Shown here: one piece after another, positions 1-19,600 of the stretch
Layout: each line of letters starts with the position of its first letter
Position numbering within the stretch: position 1 is the stretch's first letter
NCBI GenBank assembly: GCA_943735955.1
Contig: OX030967.1
Span: 3,498,590 to 3,562,589, forward strand
Origin: Piscicola geometra
Taxonomy: Eukaryota; Annelida; Clitellata; Hirudinida; Piscicolidae
Direction of reading: 5' to 3'
DNA: 64,000 nt
The notes under the pieces: generated by a model
The model's input: the letters and a program-made list of their open reading frames with translations, nothing else
Databases searched by the model: none
Told to the model about the DNA's origin: nothing
Made by a program: the position numbers and the translations under genes

Positions 1-76
1 CTAATATATATATATTTATTTAATAATGAGTATTATTTTATTTTTATATTTATATATCAAATCTATCTTTCCCCAG

Positions 77-5026
<4,950 letters not shown>

Positions 5027-5693
5027 GAGAAAGGACGATGAGGAAAATGAGGGTGGTGGTGTTGACTGGTTGGTGAAACGGTCAAAAAGAAAGTTTGGCG
5101 GAAAGATGTGTTTAATACGTACATTAAATGACGTGGAGTAGAAAGAAAATATGAGCTTAATAAAAAATGACAGAGTGAGATTTGATAGATTTCATGCATA
5201 GTCAGTAAGTTGGTTTGAATTTTTTATATAAATGACTCATCAGACTGCTTTGAGACACTTGACTACGAAATCTGCTTAGGATCAAAATTGTTAAATACTA
5301 TTTTTACATTTTGATTTCAATTTTTTTAATGTAAATTAATTTATTTTGATTTTTTGATGATTATTATCGCTGTAAATAAAGGAATTTCGAAAGTCTAATT
5401 TATTTCCAGCAACTATTGAAAAAAATGACTATGAAATAAAAATTATAACGAAAATTGAATACAACTTCAAATCTTGAATAATAAAGTAGAATATAATAGC
5501 AAGATTACGTATAAATTTTGCTATATTCATAATTTTGAAAATAAATATGATTGAATATATTAAACAACGTGATTATGAACAATTATTAATAATATTGGAG
5601 TATAAAAATAATATAAAAACTTAAATGATTTAAATAATGTCATTAAAATATATTTATTGATTAAAATTAAAAATGGTTTCAAAGGTTGGCCAA
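5027..5693. other. Convergent 3' region of GOT1 (+) and ETFA (-)
   Basis: AT-rich. An AATAAA at 5375-5380 (+) is a suitable poly(A) signal for GOT1. On the minus strand AATAAA at 5653-5658 lies about 35 bases after the ETFA stop. No other coding signal was seen. Confidence 0.7.
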
Positions 5694-9720
<4,027 letters not shown>

Positions 9721-9905
9721 GACAACTTAAAAGTTCACTTTGTAGATACGCGTTTTTTTCGCTTCTAATTACATATTTCATTTTAATATTATTATTAAGT
9801 ATTTTTTGATTGAATAAAAATTAATTATTATATTTGATAATAGTTATGATTTTTAAAAAACTTAATTAAATTGAATAATATTGATTGGTTTTGTAGACGT
9901 ATCTG
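9721..9905. promoter_or_regulatory. Divergent promoter of ETFA (-) and TMEM143 (+)
   Basis: Only 185 bases separate the two start codons, so the core promoters and 5' UTRs must lie here. The sequence is AT-rich, with no obvious TATA box at a useful position for either gene. Both products are mitochondrial, which fits a shared bidirectional promoter (inference). Confidence 0.55.
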
Positions 9906-11694
9906 ATGAAAATGGCTCTCACCTTAGCCAAGTTTTTAGTCTCAAACCAATGCAACAAAGGGCATTCTCTGAGATTCTTGAATCATGTACGTTTGGCTTT
10001 AAACATTCACGAGTCATTCATTAGTTTATTAAATTTTTAACATTCAAATTCAACTTTTCAGGCATTCAGCAAAAAGACAAAATGTTCATCTTTCACTTGG
10101 GCCCTCAGGGGTCAATCAACATCAATTGCTCCACAAATTGACAAGTTTATTCCTTTATCTTCACGAACACTCTTCAAAAGAATAATGGAGGATAAGGGAA
10201 AAAAAGGAGAGGATGAAGACTTTAAAAACTTTGCCATAGAAGTAGAAAGTATGATAAGTAAACAGAACTACAGCGTCTTACCTGAGCTTAAAGTTAGTAA
10301 TATTTTCAAATCGTATTGAAAATTTTAAGTGACAATTCATGAATAACAGCATAGGAATAATTTAATTTTAACATTGTAAATATTATTATTAATTTCCACA
10401 ATTCATTCCACTCTTAGTTCTTCTACAGTGCATTAGACCCTGACCTGCCCACACCAGGAGACCTGTCATCGCACGAGCTTGCTGACCGACATTTTTGGTT
10501 CATGCAACACCTCTCATCACTGCTGTCATCAGCTGGATTCGAGGAGTTGAAGGGTTTCAAAGAAAAAATGAGGAGAGGCGTGGTTGGTCATGGAGTGGTG
10601 GTTGATTGTGACGTTGACAAGTACGACATTTTCCAGGTATGGGTGATGGGTGGTCAGAAAGACGAATCGACCACAGCCATCTTATCTGCTTTTCCAGACA
10701 GTTTGTATAATAAGGTGATGACGTGGAAGCGACCGAAGAGGGTGGTAGTGTTGAGGAGGGCAAAAGGAGAAAGAAAAGTGGATTTGAAGCTGTTCAAAGG
10801 GGTTACATCTCCATCTCTACTCCTCCCTCCATCCGGATCCCTCAAAATGCATCCCACCTACAAAAACATCCTCATCACTTCATCCACACTATCCCTATTT
10901 TTCCTTCTTTCACGCCCATCCCTGGTTTGGTTGCTAGGCACTGATTACATTGGATACGCGCCTGTAGCACTTGCGGGCGGATTCGGTGCGTTATCGGTGG
11001 TACTATGGGGTGGTTACAAGCACATGCAGAAGCACCACCTGCAACGGGTGCTTGACACGATGTACGACGGGGTGGTTAGGCGTAACATGGAGTGTGTCAA
11101 TGCCCTCTTGGAGAAGTCGCAAGAGGAATTGCTTAAAGGTGAGGGAGGGGAGGGGGTGGTGGGTGATGGAAAGGTGGGGAGTGAGAGGGGGTGAGGAAAT
11201 GTGGAAGAAGGGGGTGGCTTAGAGGAAAATGGTAGGGGGGGCATGAAAAAGTGATTTACGCGTAGATAGATGTGTGCTGGTATTCAAAAATCATCGAGTC
11301 AATTTCCAACTTTTAAATATATATATCACTATTCCCCCTCACAGGTGTTCTACTGGCTCACCACTTCCTCACCTTACACGCACAAAAGAGCACAGATAGC
11401 CAGATGACAATTGAAGAGTTGGAGAGAGATGTGGAGGAGTGGATGAGGGGAGAGATGGCAGGAGTGGTGGTGAGGGTATCAATGGATGACACAATTAAAT
11501 GGATGAAAGCCCACTCTCTCGTTCACCACGATCCTGACACACACACCCTCTCACTCATCCACTCCACCCCACCAGGCCACCACGCATCCCACTCCACCCA
11601 CCTCTTCCACAACACCCTCTCTGAAACCACTGACCCCATCCCCGTCTCTACCACCCTCATGCAAAATGTTCGCAAAGCTAAAGGAACCGCCTGA
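9906..11694 (+). CDS. TMEM143: TMEM143-like DUF3754 transmembrane protein (4 exons, complete)
   Basis: Exons: 9906-9986, 10062-10292, 10418-11138, 11345-11694, about 460 residues. The N-terminus (two in-frame ATGs, at 9906 and 9912) is basic and resembles a mitochondrial presequence. The SKQNYSVLPELK / YSALDPDLPTPGD / RHFWFM region and the long conserved middle match the DUF3754 family, of which TMEM143 is the animal member. Two hydrophobic segments (about residues 240-290: ILITSSTLSLFFLLSR and VALAGGFGALSVVLWGG) form a putative membrane hairpin. The C-terminal exon is His/Thr-rich, less conserved and close to a simple-repeat region. The molecular function of the family is not established; human TMEM143 is reported as mitochondrial. 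The first two introns are short, AT-rich and conventional. Confidence 0.83.
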
Positions 11695-12404
11695 TCATCA
11701 TCACCACCGCCAACATCATCACCTCTACTTTTTTCATCATATTCATAACTTTTCATCACAATCATCATCATCATCATAATTGCTTCATTACCTTCAATAC
11801 TATCATCATCGTCATCATTATCATCAGCTTTTTCGCAATAATGTGTAAGAATATAATATGAAATTTCGATTTCTGCGCATTAGTTTCGTTTTATTTTTAT
11901 TATTTCTAAAACTACATACAAACACAGTAATTATAATTAATATTACTGTTGGATGTTGGATCAAAGAGTTTCTGTGAAAGTCTCTGAAAACTAATATATT
12001 CTAAAAACCTTGAATAAATACTAAAAAAAGTTGTGAAAATAGGTTCAAAAAATATATATAAATTATTCAACAAATCCATTTGACAAATTAAATAATATAT
12101 CTCAGCAAATAGCTATTTCAAAAGATGAAAGAGCGAAATTAAAAAGTATTTTGTTTAAGAAAAAGAAGTAAAAGTTTTTGGCTGAATCACCAAAAAACTA
12201 ATTTACAACTTGTCATGGTGAAGGTAGTAAAATAAATAAGGAAGCGATGATAATGATGCTAAAGTCCTGATCATCATGGTCCTAACCATCGACTGATGAT
12301 GATGATGATCATCCTTACCCGACACCACAAGCGGCAACAAAAACTCCACTTACAGAACCACCCCTCCCCCCCCCCTGCACAGCCTACACTAAACATCATC
12401 ATCA
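11695..12404. other. Convergent intergenic region TMEM143 (+) / bZIP gene (-)
   Basis: Contains CAT-rich simple sequence (11695-11830), AT-rich sequence with an AATAAA at 12013-12018 usable for TMEM143, and short GAT/CAT repeats near 12295. No coding region was recognised. Confidence 0.6.
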
Positions 12405-14028
12405 TCACTGCCTGACCACCTCGGTGAGTAGCCTCTTAAGTATCTCTACCTCCTTCTCCATCTCTGCCACCCTCCTCTTTAATGCCTCATTCTCTCCCTC
12501 TAGTTCCTTCGCCTTCTTCTCAATTTCCTCCTGTCTTTTTCTCGACTGATGGATGGATGGATGGATTGGTCGGTGGTGGAGGAGTGGTGGTTTTGTAGGT
12601 GTGGTGTGGTAGATTTTGTAACCACTAGCACACCCCATCATCATTATCATCACTATAAAACTAACACCACCCCATCATCATCATCATCATCACTATAAAA
12701 CTAACACACCCCATCATCATCATCATCACTATAAAACTAACACCACTCCATCATCATCATCATCAGTACCCACCTTCTCTCGACTCTTTCTGACAGACTG
12801 ATTATTCTTGAACCTCTTTGCACGGTACTGCAAAATTGCCTCGTCATCATCATCATCACCATCATCAGCATAATCATCACCATGTTCCTCAACTGTTTGT
12901 GGTGGTTTTGATAATATAATCATTTAACTTGAAAATTAATTATTTTTGATTCCTAATTCCCTTAAATAATTCATTCAATAAATATATTTTAATAATTTAT
13001 TTTGTAGAAACCAATTACTGTAACTAATAAAACCCCTTACCTTTACTGATCTTTCTTTTCTTTTTCCTTCTATTATCATCAGTTACAGAATCATTATCAT
13101 CACAATCATGATTCTCAATATTTCTATCATTACATATATTGTCATTTAAAAAGATGATATCATTATTATTTCTTTCATTATCAAAATGTACATTTTCTCG
13201 ATGGGTGAACAAATTGCTTGAAGTGGTGGTGCTGGGAACAATATGTACAATATTCAACGAAGCATCTTTGAACACTTTCTTCTTCAAACAACCCCCCTCA
13301 ATCACCCAAACATGGGGTTTTTTCTTCAGTGCGCCTCTGATGCCACTATCGCCATTACCACAATTTATTAATGAATTATTACTATTATTATTATTATTGG
13401 ATTTGTTGAAAAAAACCAAAGTATTTTGATGGTTAGTTGAGGCAACATCCTGGTTCAAAATTTCATTATTTCCGAATGAAGAAAAATCTACATCTGATAT
13501 GACCTCAACCTCCTCTTTCATCCATGCATCTTCCACCATCACTTCATCCTCATCTCCACGGAAACCTCCATCTCCCTCCAAGATGGCCGACACGTCCTCC
13601 CACACTGCATTCTCCTCCTCCCTCCACATCTCACCATCTCCTCCACACAAACTGTCCAGATCACATGTGTTTTTGTTGAATGTGGCATTGATGACGTCAT
13701 CGAAGAATGTCTCATCGCTCAGGACGTCTGGCAGATCTGATGACGATTCTTGATTTCTCACCAGTTTTGTTTGCTTCCTTGTCATTGTGTCTATGTCTGC
13801 TTGTCTGGGGTGGTTCTCTCCGCGGATGTATTTTGGATATGTTTGGAGCACAGGATTGGCGCAAAGAATTTTCGACGGCACCTCCCCTAAAAATTGTACT
13901 TTCGCCTTTAAACATAGTTTGTCGCTTGGTAATTCGAAGTGTGGTTGTTGGTTGGTTGGTAGAGCGTCTAGGTGTGTTGTATCTTTGAACAAGTCTTCCC
14001 AATTGAAGTGTTCAAAGCAATCTTGCAT
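12405..14028 (-). CDS. C/EBP-like basic leucine zipper transcription factor (3 exons)
   Basis: Sequence-specific nuclear DNA-binding factor. Exons in sense order: 14028-13041, 12892-12774, 12545-12405; about 415 residues. The basic region FKNNQSVRKSREKSRKR carries the NNxxVRKSRxK signature of C/EBP proteins and is split by an intron after SREK. The zipper follows (IEKKAKELEGENEALKRR, then VEILKRLL) with regular heptad leucines, and the protein ends a few residues later (TEVVRQ). The N-terminal 330 residues are acidic, Ser/Asn-rich and of activation-domain type (ENWEDLF-like aromatic/acidic motif at the start, a DDDD stretch before the basic region). Many C/EBP genes are intronless, so an intron inside the basic region is unusual. 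A PAR-bZIP is less likely because VRKSR replaces AAKRSRD. I cannot assign an orthologue. Confidence 0.82.
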
Positions 14029-14199
14029 AGAATGAAAAGTAGGAAGGAAAGATTAAATTGATAAAGACTCTTGGAGCTTTATCAACGCAGAAAACGGAAA
14101 TATGTCGCCAGCCCTGTACGGGATTTCTTGGAACTTTAAACCAAACTTGGAATATTACTACTTGTAAAAGCTTGATACTTAGAAGACGGAAAACTGGGA

Positions 14200-14360
14200 T
14201 GAAATTTTCAAGTTTTAACTTTCTGATGTAATTTCAAAACTCTTGAAAAAAACGACGACTCCCTAAGACAACAGTTGCGCAAGAATGAATGGTGTTACAG
14301 GCGTGCCGGCGTTTTTATATAAGCGTGTGCTATTTATAGAATGATGTCATTTTCTAAGGT
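14200..14360 (-). promoter_or_regulatory. Putative promoter of the C/EBP-like gene
   Basis: On the minus strand TATATAAAAA (14312-14321) is a good TATA box about 285 bases before the ATG. No upstream ATG occurs between it and 14028. A CRE-like palindrome ATGATGTCAT (14341-14350) lies upstream of the TATA box, and TGATGTAAT (about 14223-14231), matching the C/EBP-ATF composite consensus TGATGNAAN, lies in the 5' UTR region. Function is inferred. Confidence 0.45.
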
Positions 14361-14626
14361 TTTGATTGGTTAGACTATGGAATTTTGAGAAAAACGAAAA
14401 TAGGCATATTGCACAATCTTTTCCGAGAGATTGAAATTAAGCAAAGACTAAACTTGATTTTTATTTTTAAAAAAATAAATTTGTTTAAAAAAAATTTGAT
14501 TATATTTATTTTAATTCGCAAAAAATCATTCATAAATTATTTTCAATTTATTAACAAATTGCATTTCTTTGTTTTAAAAGACAATTCTAAAGTTTTCACT
14601 CACTCTCAGATACATTTTTTCCAATC

Positions 14627-15829
14627 ATGTTGGCTTCTGCCAGAAGAGCAGTATGGACGCTTCCATGCATCAAACGCCATTTGTCCACCCAGCTTGCAAG
14701 TGTTTCTCAAGTCCCAGCCATAGGTGTGATGGTCTGATCTCAACTTTTAACTTAAAACTTTTAAGCAATGACAAAAGTGCATAATATATTCTTTAACAAT
14801 ATCGTAACGCTTAATTATAAAATAAATATTTTAATACATTTTTCCATCATGATAATAATATTTTCTGCTAAAGGCTTATCCAGTAGTTGTGCTTTTATAT
14901 AGATGTTGTGACAGATTGCATATTAGTATGAAGAATTGCACAACTATGCATTTAGTTCAAACGCAATTCAATATAAAAACATTTTTTTAATTTAATGAGT
15001 TATTAAAAGTTAATAATTACTATACCCATATAATGTCCAAGATTATCCCATTATCCACCATCATATCCACCCATCTCTTTTTCATTCCCTTTTATCCTCA
15101 CCACCATCAATACTATCATCATCACCACCATAATCATCACCATATTCTGCCACAGATGCATCTCCAACAAACCCTCTCTCCCAGCACGACTACTTCGACG
15201 TCAGGAACACCTTCACGCTCAAGCAACTCTTCGACGCGAGGGTTCATCTAGGTCACAAGTCGATCGTTCGAGACCCACACATGCGACCCTTTCTCTTCGG
15301 TTGTCGCCTCGGCAGTGACGTCATAAATCTCGAAATGACCTCGGAGCTCCTAAGTGACGCCCTTAACTTCACGGCGCACATCGCCTTCAGAGGGGGTGTC
15401 ATCTTGTTCATCACGCGGAGTCCGCAGAATATTCAAGTGGTCGAAAAGGCGGCGTTGCAGTGTGGTGAGTACGCGCACTGCAGACGCTGGAGGGCTGGCA
15501 CTCTGACTAACTCGAGTGTGGTCTTTGGAACCACCACACGTCTGCCCGACCTGGTGATCCTGCTAGGCACCATTGACCACGGTTTCACCCAACACGCGTC
15601 TATTGTTGAGGCAGCCAAGATGACCATCCCTACGATTGGAGTGGTTGACTCCAATGCGGATCCACGCCTCATCACATACCCTGTTCCTGGTAATGATGAT
15701 TCAGCTGCTGCGGTTAAACTATACACACAACTTTTCACAAATGCTGTCATGAGAGGTAAGGCAAAATTGAAAGAGTTAAAAGGAGAGGAAAATGCAGTTG
15801 AGGTGTTCCGGAAAAACGATTCAAAATAA
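14627..15829 (+). CDS. MRPS2: Mitochondrial small ribosomal subunit protein uS2m (2 exons, complete)
   Basis: Structural protein of the mitochondrial 28S subunit. Exons 14627-14723 and 15156-15829; 256 residues. Exon 1 gives an Arg-rich mitochondrial presequence (MLASARRAVWTLPCIKRHLS). Exon 2 carries the uS2 fold: LKQLFDARVHLGHK, ALNFTAHIAFRGGVILF, CGEYAHCRRWRAGTLTN, RLPDLVILLGT, AAKMTIPTIGVVDSN and the diagnostic ITYPVPGNDDS. The stop TAA overlaps an AATAAA, and further AATAAA signals lie at 15890-15899. The intron ends in CA/AT-rich repeat (ACCACCAT...CTGCCACAG). The start is 598 bases from the divergent bZIP gene. Confidence 0.93.
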
Positions 15830-16668
15830 ATATTAATGTTTTTGCTATTGAACTAAATTGATTTTTTAAATATAAGATCGAAATCTTCAAATAAATAAAA
15901 ATGTATTTTTGGGTTTTATGAATTTTAGGAGTAGAAAAGTGGTGGAGATGGTGCAGAGAAGGAAAGAAGACATGGGTGTGTGTACACTTGGAGAAGGCAT
16001 GCGACCGACTGCCAAGAGAAGAGTAGTGGTACTTTATGAAAAAGTCCGGTGAGGCATTAAACTATGATCGAATTGAAATGATTTAGAAAAAAAAAAGAAA
16101 TTAAACTAATGAATAGTTTATAATTAAACGCTATATAAATATTTAGTGATTGATTGATCAAACTAAATGCACACCAGTTTAATAGTAAACTGATTGCTCA
16201 CTAATTTAAAATAAGAGTAATTGTTAACTTATTTAATATTAATAATTTAATATAAATAATTCAACGAGACAGTAATTGTAGTATTTATTCTTGCACATAT
16301 AAGACAGTTGCACACGATATTCGTAATCAAGTTTCACGCTTTCTCCATTAATTACTCTATAAACGTGCTTATATACATCAGTGATTGTTGATGATGATGA
16401 TGATGATGATGTGATTATGGTACCTAATTAAATCTATTAATTACATTTAATTAGGATTTAAATGATTTTAAAAAAAGTCAAAGAAAATTCTCTAATAAAG
16501 TATAAAAATCAATAATCAATCATTGTGGATGATTAAGGGCTAACCCACAGTGGCGATGATGATGATGCTGATTATAATCATATGATCATCTCATGATCAC
16601 TTTAATCACCATCAGGTAATTATCAGGTGGTTGTGATGATGATGATTATCAAGTGGTCTTGATGATGA
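15830..16668. other. Convergent intergenic region MRPS2 (+) / SPEN (-)
   Basis: AT-rich. 16120-16160 ends in ACGCTATATAAATATT...GATTGATTGATC, a typical CR1/L2-like LINE or SINE tail. (GAT)n occurs at 16391-16412 and 16553-16690. No gene was seen. Confidence 0.55.
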
Positions 16669-19600
16669 TTAGCAAGTGGTGATGATGATGAGGAGATAGC
16701 CTCCTTCTGATAGGTTGTGGAGGATGTCACGTGGTAGGTGCTCTAGTTTCGAGAGGGCAAAGTCGCATGGCGGGAAAATGTGCACTACGTATGCGGCCTG
16801 TGGTGGTGGTGGTTATGATAGTAGTTGTGGTGGTTATGATAGTGGTTGGGGTGATGGAAGTTGTGATAGTAGTTGGAGAGGTGGTGGTGTAATGAACTAG
16901 TTGATAAAATAAAAAGCTTGAAACTTGACTTCATCAAAGAAACTCTTCAATACCTTTCGCCCTGCCTCACAAACCTTTCAAGCCCTACCTCTTCCTTAAA
17001 CGCCCACTCACTCCTCTACCCAGTCACCGCACACATCCACCCCTTCCACAGCCACCCTACCACACCGCCACGCCGCACCAACCTGGTTCGTATCGGGAAG
17101 TAGAATGTTCACAATGCCGGCCGCCTGCTTCTGCTGAAGATACCTGATGAAGAACGTCTGCAGGTTGTGGCTCTGCGTCATCATTTCAATGGCGTCCCTG
17201 CCGCAAGGAACCGCCAACAGGGTCGTGAAGTCGGTCTCGCCCTGGGTTGGTTGGTGGTGAGAGGGGGGTTGGTTGGTGGTGAGAGGGGGGTTGGTTGGTG
17301 GTGAGAGGGGGGTTGGTTGGTGGTGAGAGGGTGGTTGGTTGGTGGTGAGGGGGGGGGGGGGGGGTTGGTTGGTTGATGGTTAGAGGGGGTTGATTGGTGG
17401 TGAGAGGGGGGTTGGTTGGCGGTGAGGGGGGTTGGTTGATGGTGAGAGGGGGGTTGGTTGGTGGTGAGAGGGGGGTTGGTGAGAGTGGTGAGAGGGGGTT
17501 GGTTGGTGGTGAGAGGGAGTTGGTTGGTGGTGAGAGGGGGGATGGTGAGGGTGGTGAGAGGGGGTTGGTTGGTGCTGAGAGGGGGGTTGGTTGGTGATGA
17601 GAGGGGGGTTGGTTGGTGATGAGAGGGGGGTTGGTTGGTGGTGAGAGGGTTTGGTTGGTGGTGAGAGGGTGGTTGGTTGGTGGTAAGAGGGGGGTTGGTT
17701 GGTTGGTGGTGGGTTGGTTGGTGGTGAGGGGGGGGGGGGGTTGGTTGATGGTTAGAGGGGGTTGATTGGTGGTGAGAGAGGGGTTGGTTGGCGGTGAGGG
17801 GGGTTGGATGATGGTGAGAGGGGGGTTGGTTGGTGGTGAGAGGGGGGTTGGTGAGGGTGGTGAGAGGGGGTTGGTTGGTGGTGAGAGAGGGTTGGTTGGT
17901 GGTGAGAGGGGGGTTGGTGAGGGTGGTGAGAGGGGGGATGGTGAGGGTGGTGAGAGGGGGGTTGGTGAGGGTGGTGAGAGGGGGTTGGTTGGTGGTGAGA
18001 GGGGGTTGGTGAGGGTGGTGAGAGTGGGGTTGATTTCGTTGCAGGGGGTAGTTAAAATTAGTGGGTTTTGGTTAATGGCAAAAGACAGGCGGTGGGCTTG
18101 TTGGAGTGGTTGAAATTGGTGGTTATAACATAATGGTAAAAGCGAGAGTTTTACGAAGCATAGAAAAGTTAAAAAAATAAAAGCACCACTGAAACAACCA
18201 CCAACCAACCTACCCTCCATCAACCACAAAAAACCAACCCATCAACAAAACTAACTCAAAAACCGCCCCCTAACCTACAACCCATCCACCAGCCCTGACC
18301 AACCCATCCACCAACCCTGACCAACGCATCCACCAACCCTGACCAACCCATCCACTAACCCATCCACCAACCCATCCACTAACCCATCCACCAACCCTGA
18401 CCAGCCCATCCACCAACCCATCCACTAACCCATCCACCAACCCTGACCAGCCCATCCACCAACCCATCCACTAACCTATCCACCAACCCTGACCAGCCCA
18501 TCCACCAACCCTGACCAATCCATCCACCAACCCTGACCAACCATTCGCTTAGAGACTTGCTCCAACTGCGTGGGCTCCAGTCGCATCCGTTGAGCTATGC
18601 GCAGGGTGGGCAGGTGGGAGGGCAGGGAGGCCTGCACCAAGCCCTTCGAGCCCGAGACATAGTGCATTTGAACGTGTGCGCTGTCGTTCTTGAGGGCTAA
18701 CAAGCCTTGCCAGACCACTGGCAGTCGCTGTGGCGGGTGGGTGGATGGGTGGAGGTGGTGAGGAGGTGGTGAGGATGTGGTGAGGAGGTGGTGAGGATGT
18801 GGTGAGGAGGTGGTGAGAAGGTGGTGAGGAGGTGATGAGGAGGTGGTGAGGAGGTGGTGAGGAGGTGGTGAGAAGGTGGTGAGAAGGTGGTGAGGTGGTG
18901 GTGAGAAGGTGGTGAGGAGGTGGTGAGGTGGTGGTGAGGAGGGGGTGAGGAGGAATTGTTGGTGGGATGATCTGTGATGTAGTTTTTAGCGGAGTTGTGA
19001 GGGAATGTTCTGTATGAAAGGACAGACATGGTGCGTGACTGCTGGTATGTACATTTCAGTTGTTGTTGTTGTTGCTATTAAGTAATACAACAATACAACT
19101 GATGAAATAATATGAGAACGAAAAAAATCAAGATTAAAATGGTCTTAATGAATATGATGACACTGCAAATACATCCGAGAGCAAATGACTGGTGCAAACC
19201 TGCAGTAGGATGGATAGGCCCCGGTCAAAGACCTCCTCCTGGGAGGTGGGTGTCTCAGTGCTGGAGGGGAAGGACGAGCCTTTAGGGGAGTCAGTGGAGA
19301 GGGGCTGCATGAGGGGTGCGATCATCCGGTTCCCTGCTATGAAAAGCTCCATTTTGTTGTGGCCTGGTTGTTGTTGTTGCTGTTGTTGTTGCTGGTTGGA
19401 TGTGGTGTATTGTAGGATGGGTTGGAAGAAGCATTGCTGTTGTGGTTGCTTTTGTTGCAATTGTTGTAGTTGTTGTTGTAGAAGTTGTTGTTGCTGTAGT
19501 TGCTGTTGTTGGATTTGTTGTTGTTGTTGTATTTGCTGCTGTTGTATTTGTTGATGTTGAATTTGTTGTTGCTGCTGTTGCAACTGCTGTTGTTGTAGTT

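Larger units (their letters stand above)
16669..18727 (-). other. SPEN: SPEN SPOC domain exons
   Basis: Exons 18727-18542, 17241-17083 and 16797-16669 encode about 156 residues matching the SPOC fold, which binds phosphoserine-type or SMRT/NCoR-like corepressor peptides. The protein ends [11 protein letters not shown], as in family members that end right after the last SPOC strand. The two introns are full of tandem repeats. Confidence 0.92.
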
